Assembly (NCBI GenBank): GCA_015039465.1 | Contig: MU130532.1 | Location: 603,582-667,581, forward strand | Length of the DNA: 64,000 bases | Direction: 5' to 3' | Source: Phlegmacium glaucopus | Lineage: Eukaryota; Basidiomycota; Agaricomycetes; Agaricales; Cortinariaceae | Shown: positions 46,678 to 57,539 of the stretch, piece after piece | Position numbering within the stretch: position 1 is the first letter of the stretch | Layout: every line of letters begins with the position of its first letter | Made by a program: the position numbers and the translations under genes | The notes under the pieces: generated by a model | Seen by the model: only the letters and a program-made list of their open reading frames with translations | Databases searched by the model: none | Told to the model about the DNA's origin: nothing

Positions 46678-47842
46678 TCAACAAACTTGCGAGACGGACC
46701 ACTCCCTTCTCAACTGCTCCGCCCATGCCATGATGAAATAAAGCACTCCTGCAGGCAAGACGCACTTGAGTCCCACTTCTTTCCAATTCCATCGTCTCCC
46801 ACCCCATTTCCCACCCCCACCCCATCGTTTCCAATATGCACGCCGGTTCTCTTCCGCAGAAGTCGCATTGATGGCATCTGTTAACTTTCCAGATGAACCG
46901 ATACGTCCTATGCTTGCGATAACTGAAGAAGGGCCCAGAGAGCCATTACCAGAAGGCTCATGTCCACCATCCCTATCGCGATCTTTAGTGTGTATGTCCC
47001 GTTTCTCCCACCACAAATTACTCGTTACCCAGATCTGGACGCTACGGCTCATGCAGGTTGTGGTGGCTATGAGGGCCCAGGTAATGACGGGTCTTTTTTC
47101 GTGTTCGAGGATGGTAAGGGTCAGGTGGGTGGCAGGCCAACATATGCCTTGTAGTGCGAGGAGACGAACGAGGGTGGATAGAGGCGGATAGTACAGTCGC
47201 CAACGTGTGAGGAGTCCAGTAGTTAAACTGAGACATTGGTAGCCAGTCAGGATTGCCTGTGAAAGAGGAAGTGTCATCAAGATTTCGTGGGTATTATTTT
47301 ATTTTCGAATGGAGACCCTACCCAGAGAGCTGAGATAAAATAATCCACACGTTCTGGAGGTGGACGGTTATTATTGGTATTATAAGTTGGAGGTCGGTAT
47401 ACGTGGTATAGGTTGTAAATTGTGCCAAAAATAGCGGGAACTACTGATAAAAGACGAGAGAATTCGAAAAGGAGTGGTGTTAACTGTTGTTGTAAGGGGT
47501 TCGGAGGTACAAGAGGACCTGAGGCGCGAATGATTCGAGATGTTGGAAGATGTCGTGACTAGAGAGGACGATAGTGAGTGGTCATGTTTATGAATCATTA
47601 GTGTGGCTTGAACTCACCGGTTCGTCTGTTTCTGTTTCCGTCTCTCCAGCACAGAGTTCTCCAGGAGTAGTGCAAATGGGCTTATCACGGACCCGTGGAG
47701 CGCCATTCACCGACGCCATTCCAAAGAGACGACCTCGGAGATTGATGTTGCTGCTTGAAGTTGATCTTGACCCCAGTGCTGGGGGTGTACGCTGTGGGAT
47801 GGTATTTCGACCTCTTTCATCGTCTTCCGTATCGGTATTCAT
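46678..47842 (-). CDS. EOS1: Eos1-like N-glycosylation protein
   Basis: An ER membrane protein required for N-glycosylation and oxidative-stress tolerance in yeast. The last two exons give SRLLSVVPAIFGTIYNLYH, ERVDYFISALWAILTGYQC, LTTGLLTRWRLYYPPLSTLVR, TWALIATTTCMSRSVQIWV and, near the end, LKCVLPAGVLYFIMAWAEQ. These are several membrane segments plus the family's TTTCxSRSVQIWVTSNL signature. Introns lie at about 47541-47618 and 47280-47327. The first exon here starts at MNTDTEDDERGR (47842). The same frame stays open upstream to 48502 without a stop, so a longer Ser/Pro-rich N terminus (for example from M48334) is quite possible. A low-complexity TETETDE stretch precedes the first intron. 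Confidence 0.82.
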
Positions 47843-48502
47843 GTGATGTGTCAATGATGATACGCTCTGGGCGGGTTGGGAGTAAGAAGGCGGTAACGTC
47901 TGAAAGGGGAAAAGCGGCGGGGAAGAGATAGATTTCTTGGTGTAGAAAAAAACTGTTGAGCGAGATGCAGCGATCGGAAACACTTGTGCAGGGGTGAAGA
48001 CTGGTACGGATGACTCAAAGAAGCTACTGATGTCGGTCTGAGAAGACTTGGTACAAAGTAACTCGTGTTGAGATAATGGCCGATTTTGGAGCGAAATGAA
48101 ACTTTTTGAGTTTGAACTTGGGTATATAGAACGAGCCTTAAGACGCCTTAAAGCCTTAGAGTCAGCCGACCTAGGAGGAAATGAATCGACGAGAATATTA
48201 TCAGAGTCGGAGTTGTAGCAAGTAAGCGGCGGGTTGAATAGTTTCCTGCGCCGTCGACAAGACTTTATCGGTTTACAACCATGAGCTTCAGCAACGATAA
48301 ACTCCCTTTGATGTCCTACGGGAGTGGGGAACATTGTCAGTTTGGAAGAATAGAAGATAAGAATAGCAAAATACTTTATATGTAGGAGTATAGAAAAGGT
48401 GCTGTTGACCGTGAGTGCCCAGTTTGAATTTGTCAGCATTGTATTACTCGGCGCTTTTATCGGCATCTTATTACATAAACTCCTCGGCTTTATGCTTGTC
48501 AT

Positions 48503-50349
48503 GTTTCCTTGCAGAAAGCAGCGCTGTCTTGTATCAAGATAGAGTCTTCAAGTTGTCTATGATTTTTTACTGGAAACATACAACCCTATATGATCTCAGA
48601 CGACTCCCTTTGTTAACATGAACCTTTATTCTGGCAATGATACTGCAGGGCTCAACCGACATTTTATGGGAGTCTTAGATATTCATTCCGCGACAATCTC
48701 TTGTGTTATACAACGTTCCGACATCGAAGATTCTTTAAGGGTCACATGGAAATCACAGAGACCCTCGGAATGACAACCATAAGCCTGCAAAGTCATCATA
48801 AATGAATCGTCAAGAAGATCCCTGAAGACATTGAGCAATAGGCCAAGAAGGTGCGATTCAGTACGATTCTTGTCCGGATTGCACATTGCACCTAGGTTCC
48901 CAAAAATTTCCAAAAAAATGTCCGGATCTTTGGCCTACCTACTTTTCGGCCCAATTTTGTCTGGATGGGTAGATCAGACCTTCTAGGGCTTGAAAAGGGT
49001 CTGTACTGCTCTCGCCCGCCTCGAAACAGCACAGCTCTGGCTTAGAATGAGTGCTTCTTATCGTCTACGTGTAAATGAAAAAATTATCTGGGTGTCGTTA
49101 CTGAACCGCTTGTCAGTTTGGGTCGTAATCAATTCAGATGAGACACGGGGTAATTTATGGGTAACAAATTGGGTTACGGAGATGCCTTGCTTGAGTTTCA
49201 CGGGTATTGCGAGCCTTTCCAACTTTTTTTGCACGTACAAAATCCGGAGAACCGGAGGCGCCATATATCTTCCCAACTCTTGATCCATTCATTTTTAATA
49301 AAGTGTCATCAACAAGTTCACTTCGTCCATAATAATAGAGCGGTTGACTGAAAGCAGCTAAAGGAGTTTCTGGACTGGTGAGGACTGGTGGGTCAAGAAT
49401 GCCTAACTAAGAGATGCCAGTGGCCTTCTTCGAATCTTTGTTTTAGAATTATTGTTTTACATAAGTCCAGAATAACAGAAAAGGAAGAAAAAATCAGAGG
49501 AGGGAATCGAATTCAACGTACGCTCGACAGACTACATTGTCCGCATAGGCAACTAACCTATCCCAATTTCCTCAAACTTGTCCGGATTCCGGCACTGCTG
49601 CCCAACAATTTCGGCAAATCTTGTCCGGATTGACCCTGTCCGGATTCTGACCGTGCCGTGCATTATTTTGAACCGAACTCCAAGTAAGTAATTCTCCTTC
49701 GCTTTCCATCATCAAATCTCAAACTCTATCCTATGAAACGGTGAAAGGATATGGACAATGCATTATGCATTGAAGAGTATACTGGGTATTTCTCCCTCTA
49801 TAGCACAGGCTTCTCGTGGACGCGTTTTATCGACTATATCAGCGACTAATATCGAAATCCATCATACTGCGACATTGCTCTATAAATGCCTACACTGCTT
49901 TCTATTTCTGGGTCATACGTCTCTCTCAAGTTGCACAGCGAATTATAGCTTGCAAGTGTCAAGGAATGCCTCAGGTCGTATGTTTACCCCTGGCTACTAC
50001 CATCGTACCGAAGAACTTAATGAGGTCAGTCCTGCCCAACTTTAGATCATGATGTAACAACTCACATGCCAAATGATACCAACCAAGACCTTAATAACTC
50101 TTACTCCTACAACAGACCTCTGGACAAAATACTGTCAAGTCTTATCACATTCTGACATTCCGACCACGGGTTTCTTGCATACTGTCGGCAGATCTCGACT
50201 TCTCCTCTTCATCTTACTAGTATGCCGCTGCATGGCACACATTTAGTACGGAAACTAGGTACGTAGAGACTATGCATCATATCACTTGCCATAACAGTTG
50301 CTGTGGGAGGTCAACACCTGCCGAGTCGCGCTAAGCCTTGATCGTGGTA
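48503..50349. other. Gene-poor stretch with repeated TGTCCGGAT motifs
   Basis: No coding region is convincing. Five direct copies of TGTCCGGAT(T/C) lie at 48871, 48919, 49579, 49622 and 49637. They cluster at the two sides of a roughly 650-bp interval, as subterminal repeats of a small non-autonomous element might. Confidence 0.45.
48871..49646 (+). repeat. Possible short non-autonomous element marked by TGTCCGGAT repeats
   Basis: Two copies of the motif at the left (48871-48880, 48919-48928) and three at the right (49579-49588, 49622-49631, 49637-49646), all in the same orientation. I found no terminal inverted repeats or target duplication, so the element call is tentative. Confidence 0.3.
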
Positions 50350-50732
50350 TCAGTATGCTATCCCGTTCTTTTCGATTCCCATCGTGTCATCGTCAGTACT
50401 CGTGGATTCTTCAACTCTACGCCCACTTTCGTTGAATTGAATAATGGCTGTGCGTAATAGCTCCAGTCTCTCGACCTTGACTCCAGACTTTATCTTTACT
50501 GGGATCTTTGAGCCATTGGGGCCCCACTTACATGCCAGTCAAGCTGCTTATTAATCTCCTCAACAGTAATATTTTTCTCGTTGATCACGGCTGGGTTAAG
50601 ACGGATGATCAAATTTCTCAGCAACTCTTCTTTGTCGTCCCACTTCTGCTGTGGATGCATCAGTCTCGTGCTTCTCCACATGCGATCGTATTCAATCTGT
50701 TTATGTCGGGTTACAAAGTCGCATATCAACAT
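50350..50732 (-). CDS. Small two-exon gene of unknown function
   Basis: Exon 1 (50732-50532) contains KWDDKEELLRNLIIRLNP and KNITVEEINKQLDWH. A 56-bp intron with GTAAGT donor and CAAG acceptor follows. Exon 2 (50475-50350) reads VERLELLRTAIIQFNESG, then acidic residues and IEKNGIAY. Frame and phase agree across the intron, and both exons have strongly protein-like helical composition. The KWDD...LL start is reminiscent of SANT/Myb-like helices in fungal regulators, but that is weak. The start is unclear; ATGs at 50732, 50681 and 50660 are possible, or an upstream exon may be missing. Confidence 0.45.
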
Positions 50733-51006
50733 CCTGCGGTTAATGTTGGTATTTCTGCTTTTCTAGCGGCTCTGGCCTTGACGCCATTTATGTCAGCCCT
50801 CAGATGTCCGTTCCGAAATCCTGAACGGGAAATTATCCTGCTATGATCTCGACCGAAAGGGAGGTTTCACGATTGTCTCCTGCATCTTCTGGCCACCTTA
50901 TTTCGTCTGGCCCGGCGGTCCTATTACTTGCGCTGTTCAGCATGCACCTATAGTTCTCTTTCAAATATGCCGATACTTGACACTCCTTGTCAGCCTCTTC
51001 AAGAGG

Positions 51007-51014
51007 TATAAAAT
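51007..51014 (+). promoter_or_regulatory. TATA box of the gene at 51115
   Basis: TATAAAAT lies 108 bp upstream of the ATG at 51115, the same spacing as in the secreted-protein gene at 45411. Confidence 0.5.
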
Positions 51015-51114
51015 CCAGGCTAAGGGACTAGTTTTAGCAGCCAACTCGTAACTTTCGGGCTTTCTCGTTCTATATATCTCGCACTCTCCATATCTACCCA
51101 TCTATTACCAAACG

Positions 51115-53282
51115 ATGGCTGATACAACCACGTTCTTTGCACAATTTTCATCCTTCTTTTACACGCTTTGGGCTTGCGTCCTTAGAGTATTCTCCTCGAA
51201 ACTTACGTCGGCGACTCCTTCCGACGACCTCGAAATCGGTATCCAATCTGACCCTGTTAGCCCACGGGTATCAGGTAAGTCAATCGACGCTGTTCCAATG
51301 CAGGTAAATTAAACCAAAATTTGACTTCCTAAGGCCATTTCAACACGGCCATGCCTGTCGTCTCGTGTTCTCGTTCAATTGACAGGTTTGTCAACATAAA
51401 CTTGAACTCAGATAGCAAGATCAAGGAAGCGAAGGCCGTTTCAATCACTCCCCATATTATTCCGGCGAAAGTCAGTGTTATCAATACGGACTACAGCTGT
51501 CATTATCAACCAACTGGTAAGCGTCTTGGATTTCTGTCAAGGAAATCTGGCGGCTGACCTTGTTCAATCCAGTAAAAAATGTCATAGTTGTTCCCGCCTC
51601 GTTTCCATCCATTTCTATGAATGCCCAAATCCAAGCTCTTGATAATCGCAGGAAGTATCGAGGCGTTCAATTTGGTATGTTCCACGATGTACTTCTAATA
51701 GAAGGCGAAACTCATGCGATATATCACAGGTCCTTCTTTCGATCATAAGCTCCCTGAAGACTATCCCAAGTCAAAGTCAAGGAGGCATCAAGACTCTATC
51801 AGCGATCTTCTTGATCAATTCCCGGTCCCTCCGACGCATATCCCGCATCTCCCTCCTGTAATTAATCGGGACGTTTTCCCACAAACTGTTGAGAAGACTC
51901 CTCTCTACCCCACCAAAAACTGTCCTTCTCCTACTATCAGTGAAGAGTCGACAATTAACTCAAGTTCTGGATCCGACAGCATTTTGTCGACGGATCCCTC
52001 CATCTCAATCTCCAATGAGACCGCGAACACTTCTGTTCATGATGAAATCCTTCAATCTGTTCCCTGCAATTCCGCTGTTTCCAAAGTTCTTTCCTCCGGA
52101 ATCGATGTTAAGGATAAAAACATAGCAAGATTCACCCTCATTCACAACCCCGACACTCTTGTCCTTCCTGTTACAGACGTTGTCCTTCCTGCCACAGGTG
52201 TTCGTGGTCGTGCCCGATCGCAATCCCTCTTCACATCCAAACCGAAAGCTCCTCCCAAAGCATATTACGATGTTGTTGACAGCCCTAAACAAGCTGATCT
52301 TCAAAAAGGTGATATTCCAAAGGATACGCTTTCCAAGGAGAGGGAGAGGGTCGATACTCCTGCTTTCATTTCGCAAGACCATATTCCCCGAGGCACGAGG
52401 GATGAGACAGATCTTCAATGTTGTCATGTTGAACATTTTTTGGTGACTATCCATGAACTCAAGAGCTCTTCTGATCGACTCTTGGATAAAGATACGTCAG
52501 TTCGAGCGCCCGTTCAGGTTATTCCTGCAGTGCCAACGCAATCGACTAAACCCTTCGTTGCTCCTCTTCGCATCGTCAAGAAGAACGAGATCCAACCCAT
52601 TGAGGCACCTGTTCAGGTTGTTCCTGCAGTCCCAACAGAATCGACAAGACCCTTCGTCGCTCCTCTTCGCATCGTCAAAAAGAACAAGGCTCAACCCATC
52701 GTTGTGCCTTTGGAGTCTCCGGTCGGTCCCAGAGGTCCCAGAGCCGACAGTGGAAACTGGGAGCTCGCTTTGGATCATATTTTACAGGCTTTCAGAGATG
52801 TTGAAACGGAGGACCGAGACTTTCGTGGCTTATTCTATGGGGATAGCTCTTTTGTCTCGCAGAGCTCTATAATCGACGATGACAGAGGTGATTTGGATGG
52901 TCGTGACGAATATGATGGAGATTGTGAGAAGCCTCTAGAAGACAGCTTTTACAGCAACGAAAAGTCTGCCGACGAACATTCGTCAATGCATATAGCACCG
53001 CCTGAAGTTGTCGCCCCGAAGGTTGAGGATCTTGCTAGTATCTCTCTGTCGTCGGAACGAGCAGTTGAACACCGGATTATGGAGGTCAAGGACGACGTAA
53101 AAAACGTAGCTCTGCCTGTGCTTCGACTCCGTGATTGCGATGGGTATGAGGACTCCTATTCATGGACTGCAGCGACCGATGATGACGATGATGATGACGA
53201 CGACGACGACGACGAGGCTTATTACAGTTCAGAGGAGGATCATCCATGGAGCGATAGGTTAGAGTCAGTGGATTCAAGTTGA
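51115..53282 (+). CDS. Acidic orphan protein with internal repeat
   Basis: I do not recognise this family. Exon 1 (MADTTTFFAQFSSFFYTLW) has a hydrophobic N terminus that may be a membrane anchor. Two further short exons (SIDRFVNINLNSDSKIKEA; VKNVIVVPASFPSISMNAQ) precede a long last exon starting near 51730 (GPSFDHKLPEDYPKSKSRR). That exon is disordered and Ser/Pro/Asp-rich. An imperfect tandem repeat of about 32 residues appears at 52503-52700 (VQVIPAVPTQSTKPFVAPLR, then VQVVPAVPTESTRPFVAPLR). It ends with an Asp run (53178-53214) and DSS. The introns are short with GT-AG ends. It is probably a lineage-specific gene. Confidence 0.65.
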
Positions 53283-53683
53283 TTCCCAAGTTTTATTTTT
53301 GCAATCATTTTCTATTTTGATGCTCTAGTTTACGTTTCGTGCTTCAACCTTCATGATTATTCTTTGCATATCCTTTTCTTACTCTCGTATTTCTTTGTAG
53401 ATTTTATTTTCGTTCGAACTCAGAGTATATATGGTCTCTATTTACTGCCTCATTAGCTTAGACTTTCATTTCTCGTCGCAAAGCCTCAATAATAAATCTT
53501 AACTTCTTATGAATAATTTAGCTGTCTCCATGCGGTCTGTTATCTCGACCATGACAATGGCCCCTTTGTTCTTATCTTTACCTATCTTATTTCTCTCCAT
53601 TTTCCAATCTTTTTATCACATGTTTGTTTTGTGGGGTATTTAGTAACCTGAACTCTACGCGGTTACACTTTTGGCCCACCACC

Positions 53684-55438
53684 ATGAACCACGACGAACT
53701 AGAGAAATATCTTGAAACCAATATCCCTCCCTCGGAGGTCGACTATACCCGTGCACGTGAACTCCTCCGCTTGGAGGAAGAGAAGCTCCAACTCATGGAT
53801 TCACTCGTAGAAGACTTGACTCGGCGTAGGAACCAGATCAATAATCGACTCCATTCATACAAGAACATCATATCTGTGGCCCGGCGGTTCCCCCCTGAGA
53901 TCGTCGCTGCAATCTTCCGTTGTAGTATTGCGCTGGAACCAAAGCGAGACGTCCCCTCTCCCCACACAGCACCACTTCTTTTGACCCAGATATGTTCCGC
54001 TTGGAGGCAGATCGCTTTACGGACCCAAGAGCTCTGGAACCACATCCACATCAGAGTGAACATGTTTAGCAATGTACGCGCGCAGGTATCTCTAGCGCAG
54101 GATTGGATGGAACGGTGCCGGACGCTGCCCTATACTCTCTCATTATTCATATCTGGCACAAACCCGGATTTTCTATCCAAGATCTTTTCAACCCAACCAA
54201 CGACGCTTGAGGGGCTTGTGATTTCCCTCCCCTACGATCAACTTCGCGCATTGGGAAACCTCCCTGCTGGGATGACCTTCCCCGCGCTGCGTTCACTCAT
54301 TATCTATCCGGATTTGCATGATCAGGGAACCGTAGTTGATCCATTTCAACCGTGGCCTGATACGGCGCGAATTTTTGAATCCGCTCTGAGACTGCAATCT
54401 GTTGAAATTATCCTTCCTAGCGCGACATACGATGTTTGGGGATTGCGCTTGCCTTGGCATCAATTGACAGACCTCAAGCTACATCGATTTTACTGTTACG
54501 GCGGTCGAGCTCAACCAGAAGATATACTCGATGTTTTGGAAATAAGCAGTTGCCTTAGAACATGCGCTATTGCACTAATCGGTGTTGAATTCGAATGCAG
54601 CCGTGTTGTTGAACTCCCACATCTTGAAAGATTGGACGTTGATTTTACCAGAGTAGCCGGGACGGTTCCCTTCTTCGACTCATTGCATCTACCTAATCTG
54701 AGGGAGCTGCGATTCGGAATCGTAACGGATTACTCTGGTGATGATGACGATGACGATGACGATGACGATGACCCATTTTCATTGGAATGCTTAGCCGCCT
54801 TGCAGCGACGGTCCAAGTTCGATTTGCAACGATTTGCAATAAGCGGAGCAAACATCGTCAACACGACACAAATCCTCAGCTTCCTCACCCTCGTTCCCAA
54901 CCTCCAATCCATCTTTCTCACTTTCATGCACTGTGTAAACAGCGAACTCATCACTGCCTTGACCTATGATGACGATCGAGAAACTCTGCTCCCTAATCTT
55001 ACCGAAATGACTCTTACGATTTTCTTGGAGGACGAAGGTGGCATAACATATTACCTGGAAAAGATGATTCGCTCTCGTATGCGCTCTGTCTACTTTTATG
55101 AGGACGATAAACGGGTGTCAGGAGAGAATATTAAGGGCGGTAGACGCGTTGCAAACTTGGAAACCCTGAAGCTGGGAGCTGCTCCAAGGGCGTATTTCAC
55201 TGAAGGGGAGATAACACGCCTTAAAGAATTCTTGTACGATGGACTTCAATTGAGCATAAAGGAAGACACTCCGTTTTTCCTTCAATTGATTAATGATCTT
55301 GGATGGCGTAAATGTTTTCGTTGCTCTTCCTTCCTTGCATGTCCTAATTCCTTTATTTACAGATATTCCAGATTGACGGCGGTTCGTCGTCCGGAAACCC
55401 CTCGAAGCCAAACCTCGATATTATCAAGTAAATTATAA
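53684..55438 (+). CDS. F-box protein of the Agaricomycete type
   Basis: A single long frame starts in a good context (CACCACCATGA) at 53684 with MNHDELEKYLETNIPPSE. A coiled-coil helix (RLEEEKLQLMDSLVEDLTRRR) leads into the F-box: RRFPPEIVAAIFRCSIAL and TQICSAWRQIALRTQELWN. Leucine-rich segments follow (FPALRSLIIYPDL, LPNLRELRFG, LVPNLQSIFLTF, NLTEMTLTIFL), typical of the substrate-binding half. An Asp tract interrupts at about 54738-54770. F-box proteins recruit targets to SCF ubiquitin ligases through Skp1; the target is unknown. The Skp1-contact prolines and the CSAWRQIA motif are present. An upstream ATG at 53624 is less likely. The last 40 residues are unusual and a terminal intron is possible. 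Confidence 0.85.
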   Translation: MNHDELEKYLETNIPPSEVDYTRARELLRLEEEKLQLMDSLVEDLTRRRNQINNRLHSYKNIISVARRFPPEIVAAIFRCSIALEPKRDVPSPHTAPLLLTQICSAWRQIALRTQELWNHIHIRVNMFSNVRAQVSLAQDWMERCRTLPYTLSLFISGTNPDFLSKIFSTQPTTLEGLVISLPYDQLRALGNLPAGMTFPALRSLIIYPDLHDQGTVVDPFQPWPDTARIFESALRLQSVEIILPSATYDVWGLRLPWHQLTDLKLHRFYCYGGRAQPEDILDVLEISSCLRTCAIALIGVEFECSRVVELPHLERLDVDFTRVAGTVPFFDSLHLPNLRELRFGIVTDYSGDDDDDDDDDDDPFSLECLAALQRRSKFDLQRFAISGANIVNTTQILSFLTLVPNLQSIFLTFMHCVNSELITALTYDDDRETLLPNLTEMTLTIFLEDEGGITYYLEKMIRSRMRSVYFYEDDKRVSGENIKGGRRVANLETLKLGAAPRAYFTEGEITRLKEFLYDGLQLSIKEDTPFFLQLINDLGWRKCFRCSSFLACPNSFIYRYSRLTAVRRPETPRSQTSILSSKL

Positions 55439-55549
55439 AATGTATATAAACCCGTGTTCCTTGTCATTGTTCGGGTGCAGACATTCTGTATCTAATAATG
55501 AATATACTAAAAATGTCACCAAAATTTCCCAAGCCTGACTGAGAATCAA

Positions 55550-57389
55550 ATGCCCCTTCGTGTTGCCATCATGTGCGTTCCCTACTATCTATCCAAATTG
55601 CGCAGCCTTTCAATGACTTAAACAGAGGTGGAGGCATCGGAGGGTTGACCTTGGCCGTTGCCCTCAGCCGCATCCAGCCATCAATTGATTTAATCAATGC
55701 TGTCCAGATTGATATTTATGAAGCATCCTCCGAACTGACACAAATCGGAGCAGGCATTACACTGTGGCCACGAGCATGGAATATCCTGGAACAGCTTGGA
55801 TTGAAACCATCCCTACTTGACCATCTCGCTCCAGGTCAACAGGTACCAAACCGTGATGACGAGCCGCGTAAGGTCGCTAGAAAAACATTTGGCATATGAT
55901 ATTGATTGTATTTCTTTTTCAGGTCTTGCGTTTCAGTTTAGAAAAAGTGATCAGGAAAACGGGGCTTCCATCCATGACCTTATTATTTCTGGTGAAGTCC
56001 TGCCAAGTCCAAAATTGACCTACCCCCCTGAACCTTCTTCTGATACTTTGAAGGTGCTGCACTCTCTTTTCATCGAGCGGTAGTACAAGAGATCCTTTTA
56101 AACCACCTTTCTGCGTCAATTCGCTGTCATTTGTCAAGCCGCCTTACTTCTTATGACGAAATACCCGAATCAACCTCTATTCGACTTGTATTTGAGGACG
56201 GAAAAACTACGACGTGCGATCTTCTCATCGGAGTCGATGGTATAAAATCTATCGTCCGAAAGAAGTTCGTAGCAGATCATCATTCTACGGAATTTGGTCC
56301 AGTTCCCAATGCCGATCCCATGTGGAGTGGAACTTTCGCATATCGCGGGATGGTCGAAAGCAAGGTCGTGGCAGAAAAGATGCCTAACCATCGTGTTCTT
56401 ACGACTCCCGTTGTGGTAAGTCATCATATATTACAACGATCCACTGCGAACAATGTACTTAAGGCTCGCCTTAGTATTGTGGTAAAAACAAGGTCGGTAC
56501 ATTTATCAATTCAACTTCAAACCGGTACTTAAGACATCTTCCTCATCAACAACAGCACGTAGTGGCATACCCAATTCTACAAGGTCGAGTAGTCAACGTG
56601 GTGGGGTACCTATCCGATCTACGCAAAGAAGGCGCGGTATACGACGGCCCATCCTTTGTGGACGTTAGCAAGGACGATGTAATTCCAATCTTTGATAAAT
56701 GGGAGGAGGAGGTTCGCGTACTCATAGAGGTGATTTCTCTTTCCTCTATTGAACAACATCTCGACCTGAAGCTTTTTTTGAGCATATGGACAAGCCTTCT
56801 CGATGGGCTATACATGCAATAGAACCTCTTACAAGTTATGCTTCAGGTTCAGTAGTCCTTCTGGGCGATGCTGTATGACAAGTCTACCTTTTCACTTTGC
56901 AACGTCAATAAGAATAATCTCGGCTATTTTCTAGGCTCACGCTATGACACCTCATCAAGGCAATGGTACTGGACAAGCTATCGAGGTAATTCCAGTAAGA
57001 ACTCTGAAATGTAACATCCTAATCAAATCTTATTCTAGGACGCGTATATTCTGGCTCATCTTCTCTCGAAAGCAATCCGGGATGGCATCCCTATATCAGC
57101 TGTAACCAAAGTTTACGATGACATCCGCCAGCCTTTCGGGAATTTTGTCCAGAGTGCATCCAGGTCTCATGGCTTATTATACGAGTTCAATGCACCTGGG
57201 TTTGAGGATGTGCAAGAATTGGATAATTCACTTTCGTCGGACAGATTAGCCAAGTTAGGCCAGCTGATTACTAGCGAATGGGAGTATGCTTGGTTGACAT
57301 CTGCGGAGGGAGACTGTCAGAAGGCACTTGCAATGTTAGAGACGTATAACTCGTTGATGCTAAATGCAAGTAGGGATCTAGATCTATAA
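55550..57389 (+). CDS. FAD-dependent monooxygenase (salicylate hydroxylase-like)
   Basis: A group A flavoprotein aromatic hydroxylase. Exon 1 (MPLRVAII) splices to GGGIGGLTLAVAL, the dinucleotide-binding GxGxxG. Further exons give YEASSELTQIGAGITLWPRA, the second FAD motif TTCDLLIGVDGIKSIVRKKF and, split by an intron, LLGDA plus AHAMTPHQGNGTGQAIEDAY. That last block is the conserved GD...P motif contacting the ribityl chain. The C-terminal region follows (YDDIRQPFGNFVQSASRSHG). About seven short introns are present. It stops at 57389, 150 bp from the convergent ABC1 kinase gene. All FAD-binding signatures are intact. The substrate cannot be inferred, and no biosynthetic cluster surrounds it. 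Confidence 0.85.
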
Positions 57390-57539
57390 AAGGGCCTCTA
57401 GTTATTACATCCAAAGTTATGAAGAAATAGAATACATTTAAATATTCCGAACCCAATTAACAAATGCAGTAGGACAAAAAAAGGTGCTAGTCCCAGCAGC
57501 CCGTTCAACTTTTTTGAGTCAGGCATCTAGTAATAACCT

